A DNA stretch of 6,894 nt from the NCBI GenBank assembly GCA_900770015.1, contig CAAGIU010000320.1:1-6894 (forward strand), written 5' to 3'. Shown here one piece after another: positions 1 through 5,006 of this stretch; position 1 is the stretch's first letter, and each line of letters starts with the position of its first letter. The position numbers were made by a program, and so were the translations under genes. The DNA is from an uncultured Oscillospiraceae bacterium. GTDB taxonomy: Bacteria; Bacillota_A; Clostridia; Oscillospirales; Oscillospiraceae. The notes beneath the pieces were generated by a model that had not been told where the DNA came from, searched no databases, and worked only from the letters and a program-made list of their open reading frames with translations.

Positions 1-10
1 CTTTCTCCAT
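1..10 (-). CDS. Start of a gene running off the left edge (first three codons)
   Basis: On the minus strand an ATG at 10-8 is followed by GAG AAA, giving M-E-K, and the frame leaves the window. The start is supported by a full AGGAGG ribosome binding site at 21-16 with a 5-nt spacer, as good as any in the window. Nothing can be said about the product. The gene lies in the same direction as the GNAT and polymerase genes and starts only 16 nt beyond the hairpin at 27-56. There is therefore no room for a promoter between hairpin and start; it must be expressed by read-through or from a promoter upstream of the hairpin. Confidence 0.6.
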
Positions 11-26
11 GGGTTCCTCCTGACTG

Positions 27-56
27 AAAGAAGGCAGGCATGGGCCTGCCTTCTTT
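27..56 (-). terminator. Strong 13-bp hairpin, probable terminator or attenuator
   Basis: AAAGAAGGCAGGC (27-39) and GCCTGCCTTCTTT (44-56) are perfect inverted arms around a 4-nt loop. Both strands carry a pyrimidine/T-rich 3' flank (TTCTTTTC on plus, TTCTTTCAG on minus), so it could work in either direction. The gene order puts it behind the minus-strand polymerase-GNAT pair, where it would end that transcript. Because the next minus-strand gene starts 16 nt later, partial read-through or attenuation is possible. The short U-run on the minus strand lowers certainty that it is a full terminator. Confidence 0.7.
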
Positions 57-228
57 TCAAATAACGAATAAAGAAAAATTGGGGAAGCTCTGATGAAATC
101 GGCAAGAGCTGACAGCGAGAGATTTTGCTTCCTCAGAAAGTTTGAAAAATCGAGGAATACTGTATGTATTTCCGGTTTTCCAAACTGCACTGAGGGAGCA
201 AAAGATCCGCTGCTCAGCCGTAGACGAT

Positions 229-654
229 TTATTCAGAGGTTCCCTTGATAAAAAGCAATTCCAGCGGCTGCTCAAACCCAGGAATGTTCACAATGAAGCC
301 GCCGCAGTCTCGATACCCCAGCTTTCTGTAGAAATGCTGGGCATCCTCGTCGGACTGGGTGGAGGTCATCAGCATGGCAAAGCCTCTGCGCCTCATGTCT
401 GCCTCCCAGTGCAGCATCAGCGCTTTGCCCAGTCCCTTCCCCCGGAAGTCCGGAGCAATGTACAGCATCGTGCAGAAGGGTGTGTTGTCCCAGAAAAGGT
501 TATAGCGCAGGATTCCGGCGGGTCTGCCGCCCAGAAGCAGCACATAGCCCCGTTGGGTGCGCACCTTCTCTTTAAATTCCTCAGCCGGGAGATGGGCATC
601 CAGCCGGTACCAGAACTCCCGATCCTCCGCCTCTGCATAGCGTATCTGAATCAT
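229..654 (-). CDS. GNAT-family N-acetyltransferase, cotranscribed with the Y-family polymerase
   Basis: A 141-residue cytoplasmic protein with the GNAT fold signature, predicted to move an acetyl group from acetyl-CoA to an amine. The acetyl-CoA-binding motif A spans about residues 64-80, with R-G-K-G-L-G at 71-76 as the pyrophosphate loop. Motif B follows as D-A-Q-H-F-Y-R-K-L-G-Y at 104-114. The length is normal for a single-domain GNAT. The substrate cannot be told from sequence. The ATG at 654 is preceded by AGGAGG (spacer about 4 nt), and that site overlaps the TAA stop of the polymerase gene. The two are therefore probably translationally coupled and share the SOS promoter at 2215-2243. 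Whether acetylation is part of a damage response is inference. Confidence 0.9.
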   Translation of the reverse strand: MIQIRYAEAEDREFWYRLDAHLPAEEFKEKVRTQRGYVLLLGGRPAGILRYNLFWDNTPFCTMLYIAPDFRGKGLGKALMLHWEADMRRRGFAMLMTSTQSDEDAQHFYRKLGYRDCGGFIVNIPGFEQPLELLFIKGTSE

Positions 655-663
655 GTTTCCTCC

Positions 664-2172
664 TTATGCCTTGTGGCCGCCGATCTGGCCGTTGCGGGAG
701 ATGGTGGTGGCTCCCTCCTCCAGATCCATGCCCCGGACAATGGCGTTCTTTCCGTATTTTTTCTTGATGCCCAGCATGGCCTTCTGGCGGCGCTTTTCCC
801 GCTCCAGCTCGGCATTTTCCTGCTCCCGCTTTCCGTTATCCATGAATAAATCCATCTGCTCAAAATCCGGACGCGCGGCAGCCTCATCCTCCCGTTCCAG
901 CAGATTCGCCGTCACATTCAGCCGCCTGGCCAGCAGCATCGGGTCGGAAATTCTGTCATAAAGCCCAATCACCGCCTCCATGATCCGCCTGGTGGAAGAC
1001 AATTGCCGATCCAGGTTCACCGTGCCGTGGGCATGCCTCGGAATCTTTCGGCCATAGTGATCCGATACCACCTGCCCATGATACTTGGAAAGGATTTCGG
1101 GATTTGTCAGATTGGCAATGTCATAGCCGATGGTCAGGGTCAGCTGGCTGGTGACCAGCCCCTTTTCCACCAGATCCAGGCTCAACTGCTCTGCCATCTC
1201 CTGAACCACCAGCCGGGTTTTCTCCCAATTGTAGGGGCAGGTCAGCACCTGTCCTGTGCTCAAAGAATTGGTGGTGGGCTGATAGGCTTTGATATGGGCC
1301 ATGGTGCAGGGCTCATAGCCCCAGGCGTGGTCAATGAGCAGCTCCGCATTGACGCCGAAAAGAGAGTAGAGCAGATCTTCATTATAATATTCATTCCGGG
1401 CTCCCAGCGAACAGCGGGCCACATCCCCCATGGTGAACATACCGTTCTTTTCCAGCTTTCTGGCATAGCCATGGCCGATGCGCCAGAAATCCGTCAAGGG
1501 GCGGTGATCCCACAAAAGCTTCCGGTAGGACATCTCGTCCAGCTGGGCGATCCGCACGCCCCGCCTGTCCGGTTCCACACGCTTTGCCACGATATCCATG
1601 GCGATCTTGCACAGGTACAGGTTGGTTCCAATTCCCGCGGTGGCCGTAATGCCGGAAACCTCCATAACAGCGTTCACCAGCATTTCCGCAAACCCACGGC
1701 CATCCACACCGTAGGTCTTCAGGTAAGGCGTGGCGTCGATGAACACCTCGTCGATGGAATAGACATGGATGTCCTCCGGGGCCACATATTTGAGATACGT
1801 CTCATAGATCCCCGCGCTGACGCGCATATAGCGGGCCATCTGCGGCGGGGCGACAATATAATCCACTGCCCAGTCCTTATGCTTTTCCAACTGATAGGCA
1901 TCGCTGCTCTTCCCGGTGAGCTTTCTTCCGGGGGCTTTGGACTGCCGCAGGGAGTTGACCTCCGTCACCTTCTGCACCACCTCGAACAGGCGTGCCCGGC
2001 CGGGAATGCCATAGGCCTTCAGCGAAGGAGACACCGCAAGACAGATGGTCTTTTCCGTCCGGCTCTCATCCGCCACCACCAGATTGGTCTTCAGCGGGTC
2101 CAGCCCCCGCTCCACGCACTCCACGGAAGCATAGAAGGATTTGAGATCTATGGCCACATAGGTTTTTTCCAC
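664..2172 (-). CDS. Y-family translesion DNA polymerase, UvrX/UmuC-like
   Basis: A 502-residue error-prone polymerase expected to copy past damaged bases. Numbering from the GTG start, the metal-binding Asp9 lies in VAIDLKSFYASVE, with Phe13-Tyr14 at the steric-gate position. The catalytic S-I-D-E motif is at 139-142 (Asp141, Glu142). A helix-hairpin-helix-like thumb region and little-finger domain follow. QMDLF at 439-443 matches the beta-clamp-binding motif. The C-terminus is a charged, probably coiled segment (about 446-466), then N-G-Q-I-G-G-H, a tail I associate with the Gram-positive UvrX/UmuC-like branch often found on phages and mobile elements. The frame is open back to an ATG at 2247, but that codon lies upstream of the -35 box and cannot be in the transcript. 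The GTG at 2172 has GGGGGGAG five bases upstream and is chosen. All catalytic residues are intact. It could equally be named DinB/UmuC-family. Confidence 0.93.
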   Translation of the reverse strand: MEKTYVAIDLKSFYASVECVERGLDPLKTNLVVADESRTEKTICLAVSPSLKAYGIPGRARLFEVVQKVTEVNSLRQSKAPGRKLTGKSSDAYQLEKHKDWAVDYIVAPPQMARYMRVSAGIYETYLKYVAPEDIHVYSIDEVFIDATPYLKTYGVDGRGFAEMLVNAVMEVSGITATAGIGTNLYLCKIAMDIVAKRVEPDRRGVRIAQLDEMSYRKLLWDHRPLTDFWRIGHGYARKLEKNGMFTMGDVARCSLGARNEYYNEDLLYSLFGVNAELLIDHAWGYEPCTMAHIKAYQPTTNSLSTGQVLTCPYNWEKTRLVVQEMAEQLSLDLVEKGLVTSQLTLTIGYDIANLTNPEILSKYHGQVVSDHYGRKIPRHAHGTVNLDRQLSSTRRIMEAVIGLYDRISDPMLLARRLNVTANLLEREDEAAARPDFEQMDLFMDNGKREQENAELEREKRRQKAMLGIKKKYGKNAIVRGMDLEEGATTISRNGQIGGHKA

Positions 2173-2214
2173 GGTTTCTCCCCCCTGTATCCCTTTGCTT
2201 TTCTCATTTTTATC

Positions 2215-2243
2215 ATTATAGAACGCCTGTTCGTATTTGTCAA
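2215..2243 (-). promoter_or_regulatory. Sigma-A promoter of the polymerase operon
   Basis: On the minus strand TTGACA (2243-2238) is followed by a 17-bp spacer and TATAAT (2220-2215), both boxes identical to consensus. Transcription should start near 2208, leaving a leader of about 36 nt before the GTG at 2172. This placement rules out the upstream in-frame ATG at 2247. So strong a promoter in front of a mutagenic polymerase requires a repressor, which the LexA box in the spacer supplies. Confidence 0.92.
2221..2233. promoter_or_regulatory. LexA (SOS) box in the promoter spacer
   Basis: GAACGCCTGTTCG on the plus strand (CGAACAGGCGTTC on the minus) matches the Gram-positive LexA operator core GAAC-N4-GTTC with perfect half sites. 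It fills most of the spacer between the -35 and -10 boxes, ending directly against the -10. Bound LexA would block RNA polymerase, and DNA damage would release it. That the cell's LexA binds here is inference from the consensus. Confidence 0.9.
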
Positions 2244-2298
2244 GCAATGGAAAGAAATAGCATTTTGAAAATTATATCTATTATTCTGTAAATTATAC

Positions 2299-2327
2299 TT
2301 GACATTATGTAAGACATGTGATAGGAT
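2299..2327 (+). promoter_or_regulatory. Extended -10 promoter of the membrane protein/XRE unit
   Basis: TTGACA (2299-2304), a 17-bp spacer and TAGGAT (2322-2327), with TG one base upstream of the -10 (2319-2320), make a good sigma-A promoter with an extended -10. A short inverted repeat ATGT-aag-ACAT (2307-2317) lies in the spacer and could be an operator for the XRE regulator encoded downstream. That part is weak, with only 4-bp arms. The promoter is divergent from the SOS promoter, with about 55 AT-rich bases between the two -35 boxes. Confidence 0.85.
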
Positions 2328-2369
2328 ACTGTCATCCAGAAAACAACAACAAATCAGGAGGACAACAAT

Positions 2370-2879
2370 ATGAATTACTATCTGCTTGGCGTGGTCGTGG
2401 GCATCGTTTTTGCTTTGGCCGTATTTTTCATCAGTGCCTATCTTCACAGGAAAAAGCACCCCGAAACCGGCAAATATGATGAACGCCAGATCATCGGTCG
2501 GGGCAAGGCATTTCAGGCCGGCTTCTTCACCCTGCTGATTGCCGGAGCCTTGTGCAACATCTGGGATTTCGTCTCTCCCCTGCCCGGCGGCAGCTTTCTG
2601 TGGAACATCGGCACTCTGATGCTGGGCGTGATGGTATTCGCCGTGACAGCCATTCATTTTGATGCCTATGTGGGATTCCATGATAATCCCCGGCAGCTTC
2701 TCATCGCAGGCGGCTGCTTCATCTGCTCCATGACACTTTTCGGTCTGACAAACATCCACAGCGAACGCCCCTGGGTCCATACCCTCGGAATCATCAATTT
2801 CGGCGTAGGGCTGGTGTGGATCATCATCGTAGCCGCTCTCCTTCTCCACCGTCGGAATAGTCAAAAGGAGGACGAATGA
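2370..2879 (+). CDS. Five-helix membrane protein of unknown function, paired with an XRE regulator
   Basis: A 169-residue integral membrane protein with hydrophobic segments at about 4-24, 49-67, 78-97, 109-127 and 139-159, and a charged C-terminal tail. After the first helix is a cytosolic-type stretch with K-Y-D-E-R-Q (35-40). I recognise this motif from small Gram-positive membrane proteins encoded beside a tiny XRE-type regulator. No enzymatic motif is visible and I do not assign a function. AGGAGGA at 2356-2362 sits 7 nt before the ATG. Its stop overlaps the next gene's start in an ATGA (2876-2879), so the two are coupled. A role as sensor or partner of the regulator is plausible but unproven. 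Confidence 0.88.
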   Translation: MNYYLLGVVVGIVFALAVFFISAYLHRKKHPETGKYDERQIIGRGKAFQAGFFTLLIAGALCNIWDFVSPLPGGSFLWNIGTLMLGVMVFAVTAIHFDAYVGFHDNPRQLLIAGGCFICSMTLFGLTNIHSERPWVHTLGIINFGVGLVWIIIVAALLLHRRNSQKEDE

Positions 2880-3070
2880 AGAATCTTCGTTTAAAGGCCG
2901 CGAGAGCCGCCATGGACTTGAGCCAGGATGCTCTGGCACAGATCGTGGGCGTGTCCCGCCAGACCATCAACGCCATCGAAAAGGGCGATTACAATCCCAC
3001 CATCAAGCTCTGTCTTGCCATCTGCCACGCGCTGAACAAGACCCTGGACGAGCTGTTCTGGGAGGAATAA
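2876..3070 (+). CDS. Small XRE/Cro-type transcriptional regulator (YozG-like)
   Basis: A 64-residue protein that is almost entirely one Cro/C1-type helix-turn-helix domain. The first helix lies near residues 3-13, L-S-Q-D-A-L-A-Q at 15-22 forms helix 2, and S-R-Q-T-I-N-A-I-E at 27-35 is the recognition helix. N-P-T is at 40-42, and L-D-E-L-F-W-E-E closes the fold. It has no ligand-binding domain. The ribosome binding site AAAGGAGG (2864-2871) lies inside the end of the membrane-protein gene, and the start overlaps that gene's stop. It probably regulates its own unit, perhaps through the small repeat in the promoter spacer, though no target is proven by the sequence. Confidence 0.93.
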   Translation: MKNLRLKAARAAMDLSQDALAQIVGVSRQTINAIEKGDYNPTIKLCLAICHALNKTLDELFWEE

Positions 3071-3075
3071 CAATG

Positions 3076-3112
3076 CCGGGCAAGGGATCGCGCTCCCCTG
3101 CCCGGTTTCTTT
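3076..3112 (+). terminator. Intrinsic terminator of the membrane protein/XRE unit
   Basis: CCGGGCA (3076-3082) pairs with TGCCCGG (3099-3105). After one A/C mismatch, GGGA (3084-3087) pairs with TCCC (3094-3097) around a TCGCGC loop. The T-rich TTTCTTT (3106-3112) follows. It starts 6 nt after the XRE stop. The T-run reaches the stop codon of the convergent AAC(6')-like gene, so the two operons end tail to tail on this hairpin. On the minus strand the hairpin lacks a T-run and would terminate that operon poorly. Confidence 0.88.
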
Positions 3113-3560
3113 ATCGCTCTTCGTCAGACAGCGTTTTGGTAAAGCAGATGATCCTGTTTACTTCCGCAAAGCCCATGCTTTTGTGGAAAGCGTAACTGTC
3201 CGAATTGGTCAGCTCGCAGTCGCTGGCAAACTCCGTGCAGCCCATTTCCCTGGCCCAGTCCTCGCAGGCTCTCAGCAGCGCCGCGGCAAATCCCCGATGA
3301 CGGCAGGCTGGAGCCACATAGATGCCCTCCAGATAGCCAACGGGGCTGGTTTCGGTGCCCTCCACATAGTCATGCCGCAGCTGGCACTGGGCAAAGCCAA
3401 CAGGGGTACTGCCTTCCAATTGCAAAAACACTGCCGCTTCCTTCTTCCCCAGCAGCGGGGCAAATTCCGCCTCCAGCTCCCGGGCCGAATGGTGGGGCCA
3501 CAGCGCTGCGGCAAGGGCAGCCACCGCAGAGATATTCTTTTCTTCCGTTTTGACAATCAT
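3111..3560 (-). CDS. AAC(6')-like aminoglycoside N-acetyltransferase
   Basis: A 149-residue GNAT protein resembling chromosomal aminoglycoside 6'-N-acetyltransferases of the AAC(6')-Iy/Iaa type. Shared features, recalled from those families, are L-W-P-x-H near the N-terminus (20-24), R-H-D-Y-V-E-G (62-68), S-P-V-x-x-L-E-G-I-x-V (72-82), the acetyl-CoA loop R-H-R-G-F-A (87-92), F-A-S-D-C-E-L (111-117), and N-R-I-I-C-F near the end (135-140). Such enzymes acetylate the 6'-amine of aminoglycosides, although many chromosomal members have other or unknown natural substrates. Its ATG overlaps the MFS stop (ATGA, 3557-3560) and has GAGGAG (3571-3566) inside the MFS gene, so it is translationally coupled to the pump. 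Real drug resistance is not shown by sequence alone. Confidence 0.85.
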   Translation of the reverse strand: MIVKTEEKNISAVAALAAALWPHHSARELEAEFAPLLGKKEAAVFLQLEGSTPVGFAQCQLRHDYVEGTETSPVGYLEGIYVAPACRHRGFAAALLRACEDWAREMGCTEFASDCELTNSDSYAFHKSMGFAEVNRIICFTKTLSDEER

Positions 3561-4840
3561 ACGCTCTCCTCAAAATGGTATCGCTTCAGTCTCTGCCCGA
3601 ATCCAAGGCAGATCGCCACGCCGGCAATACCCAGCAGGAACATCACCATGGCCGCTCCTGAACCCTTTCCGCTGCCGAACAGTCCGGTGAGCCACGGGAT
3701 ATTCCTTGCCATGATGGGCTCGCAGACCTCATCCACCAGAAGCCCTCCCAGGAAGAATCCGATGGGAATAGTAAAAAACTGCAATGTGTTCCGGCAGGCG
3801 TAGACCCTGCCCTGCATTTCCACAGGAATGGTGCTTCGCAGGACCACGTTCAGGCTTGCACCCATGATGGGCACCACCACCCACCCCAGAAACTGCGCCA
3901 TGCACCACACGACAGGAGATTCGGTGAAGGCAATCACAAAATTCTCCGTCCCCAGGGAGAACAGCATGGTCAGGTAAATCACCCGAATCCGGTTCTTCGG
4001 CTTGGGCAGCAGCGTGACCATCACGCTGCCGATCAGGGAAGCAATTCCGGCACAGGAGGTAACCATGCCCAGCACTGCCTCGCTGCCGGTCTTTCGCGGC
4101 AGGATCATAGCAGGGAGTACCGCATCGAAGGCAGATGCCACCAGATTCACCCCGGCCAGGAACAGAATCAGATTCAGGATCATTCCGTTTTCTTTCAAAT
4201 AGGCCAGCCCCGCCCGGGATTCCCGGAGTATGCTCTTGCGTTTCGTTTCGGCTGTCCTTTGCTGGGGAATTTTTATGAACAGCGCCAGAACCACAAAGGC
4301 CAGCACAAAGGTCGCAAGATCGCAGAGAATCACACCGTCCATCCCGGCAAAGGCAAACACAGCAGTGGCCAGAATCGGATTCAGAATGGTCACCAGAGAA
4401 TTGGAAAAATAGGTCAGGCCACTGGTCTTCTGATAGTGCTTCTTCGGGGTGATCAGCGTCATGGCTACCTCAGAGGCAGGCTGCTGCACCGTGTTCATCA
4501 GGCCCGTCACCGCATTGAGCATATACAGGTGAGCCGGGCGCAGCAGATCGGTTTTCAGCAGAAACAGAATCACCAAGGTACAGCAGGCCGCAAAGGTATC
4601 GCAGACCAGCATGGTTTTTTTCTTGTCCCACCGGTCGCTGAGGGCCCCGGCAAAAATGCTCAGCACCACATAGGGGGCGTAAGAGCAGATGGACAGCAGG
4701 GCCGTCTGCAGGGCAGAACCGGTCTTCTGGTACAGCCACAGGGTCAGGGCAAAGCCCGTCATGGCGCTGCCCAGCTGGGACAGGGATTGGGTCGCCCAAA
4801 GGGTCAGAAAGGTTTTCAGCTCATAGATTGTATGTTTCAT
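3557..4840 (-). CDS. MFS drug efflux transporter, DHA3/macrolide-efflux (MefA-like) type
   Basis: A 427-residue inner-membrane protein with about 12 hydrophobic helices, expected to export a compound by proton antiport. The MFS motif A is clear between helices 2 and 3 as G-A-L-S-D-R-W-D-K-K-K (65-75). V-Q-Q-P-A-S at 118-123 and G-R-V-Y-A-C-R-N-T-L-Q-F-F at 344-356 are patterns I know from the DHA3 branch, which includes MefA-type macrolide pumps. A positively charged central loop falls near 192-210. The substrate cannot be read from sequence. The ATG at 4840 has AAGGAG (4857-4852), but this site is buried in a 43-nt hairpin and preceded by a leader ORF, pointing to inducible translation. The AAC(6')-like gene overlaps its stop. 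Confidence 0.92.
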   Translation of the reverse strand: MKHTIYELKTFLTLWATQSLSQLGSAMTGFALTLWLYQKTGSALQTALLSICSYAPYVVLSIFAGALSDRWDKKKTMLVCDTFAACCTLVILFLLKTDLLRPAHLYMLNAVTGLMNTVQQPASEVAMTLITPKKHYQKTSGLTYFSNSLVTILNPILATAVFAFAGMDGVILCDLATFVLAFVVLALFIKIPQQRTAETKRKSILRESRAGLAYLKENGMILNLILFLAGVNLVASAFDAVLPAMILPRKTGSEAVLGMVTSCAGIASLIGSVMVTLLPKPKNRIRVIYLTMLFSLGTENFVIAFTESPVVWCMAQFLGWVVVPIMGASLNVVLRSTIPVEMQGRVYACRNTLQFFTIPIGFFLGGLLVDEVCEPIMARNIPWLTGLFGSGKGSGAAMVMFLLGIAGVAICLGFGQRLKRYHFEESV

Positions 4841-4845
4841 TTTTT

Positions 4846-4888
4846 ACTTTGCTCCTTTAATAATATCGTATTACTGAAAAAGCAAAGT
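4846..4888 (-). promoter_or_regulatory. Hairpin sequestering the MFS ribosome binding site
   Basis: On the minus strand ACTTTGCTTTTT (4888-4877) pairs over its full length with AAGGAGCAAAGT (4857-4846), including two G-U pairs at the GG of the Shine-Dalgarno. After one C/A mismatch the stem continues through A-U, G-U and TAATA/TATTA to a CGA loop. In all, 19 of 20 positions pair. The structure ends 5 nt before the MFS ATG, so the ribosome binding site AAGGAG is fully inside the stem. This is the 3:4 stem of an erm-type attenuator. Confidence 0.85.
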
Positions 4889-4930
4889 CCGAGGACTCCT
4901 CATCCTCCATGCGTCGTCCTCAAACCTCGC
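4877..4930 (-). promoter_or_regulatory. Alternative 15-bp stem: anti-sequestor or conditional terminator
   Basis: GCGAGGTTTGAGGAC (4930-4916) can pair at all 15 positions (four G-U) with GTCCTCGGACTTTGC (4896-4882), around a 19-nt loop. The 3' arm shares ACTTTGC (4888-4882) with the stem that hides the MFS ribosome binding site, so the two cannot coexist; forming this one frees the site. Five U residues (4881-4877) follow directly, so the same stem also looks like an intrinsic terminator. Sequence alone does not decide between the two roles. The leader stop codon lies in the 5' arm. Confidence 0.7.
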
Positions 4931-4936
4931 ATGGAG
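4905..4936 (-). promoter_or_regulatory. Leader hairpin (1:2 stem) starting inside the leader ORF
   Basis: CTCCATGCG (4936-4928) and CGCATGGAG (4913-4905) are a perfect 9-bp inverted repeat around a 14-nt loop. The first arm covers leader codons 8-11. The loop contains most of the 5' arm of the alternative stem, and the two stems share GCG (4930-4928), so they exclude each other. In an erm-type model this is the resting 1:2 stem, opened when a ribosome stalls on the leader. Confidence 0.8.
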
Positions 4937-4958
4937 TCAATGCAACGGCAAGAAACAT
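4920..4958 (-). CDS. Leader peptide of the MFS operon (MFLAVALTPCEV)
   Basis: A 12-codon ORF with ATG at 4958 and TGA at 4922-4920. It is preceded by AGAAGGAG (4973-4966) with a 7-nt spacer, a strong and ideally placed ribosome binding site with no other gene to serve. The peptide is hydrophobic at its start; L-A-V at 3-5 recalls the I-A-V-V and I-F-V-I motifs at which macrolide-bound ribosomes stall on ErmA- and ErmC-type leaders, though the match is loose. The second half of the ORF forms one arm of the 1:2 stem. Its job is presumably to sense ribosome speed, not to make a working peptide. No convincing promoter lies in 4974-5006, so it probably rides on the upstream operon transcript. Confidence 0.78.
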   Translation of the reverse strand: MFLAVALTPCEV

Positions 4959-5006
4959 ATTTATTCTCCTTCTGTTAATTGATAACAATGCCTGAATTGG
5001 AACGGC

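Noticed and set aside
57..275. Minus-strand ORF of 72 codons overlapping the GNAT end
   Set aside because: It has no ribosome binding site of note, starts inside the GNAT gene in another frame, shows no recognisable motif and has codon use unlike its neighbours. It is most likely chance.
2173..2247. N-terminal extension of the polymerase from ATG 2247
   Set aside because: The codon lies upstream of the -35 box of a perfect promoter and so is not transcribed; GTG 2172 has a strong ribosome binding site and gives the usual family N-terminus.
1003..2268. Long plus-strand open frame opposite the polymerase
   Set aside because: The translation is rich in His, Gly and Gln with no domain, and the opposite strand has an intact catalytic polymerase with promoter and ribosome binding site. 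It is an antisense shadow.
4861..4873. TAATA-TCG-TATTA palindrome as a TetR operator before the MFS gene
   Set aside because: It is better explained as the apical stem of the 43-nt hairpin hiding the MFS ribosome binding site, and no promoter is visible beside it.
4886..4936. Repeated CCTC/GAGG units as a direct-repeat array
   Set aside because: Spacing is irregular and the units are short; they are parts of the pairing arms of the attenuator.
4259..4978. Plus-strand open frame opposite the MFS start and leader
   Set aside because: It is Gln/His/Gly-rich with no domain or ribosome binding site; a shadow of the MFS gene.
4974..5006. Separate promoter for the leader/MFS unit
   Set aside because: No -35/-10 pair close to consensus with 16-18 bp spacing was found; TTCCAA with AATTAA is too weak to call.
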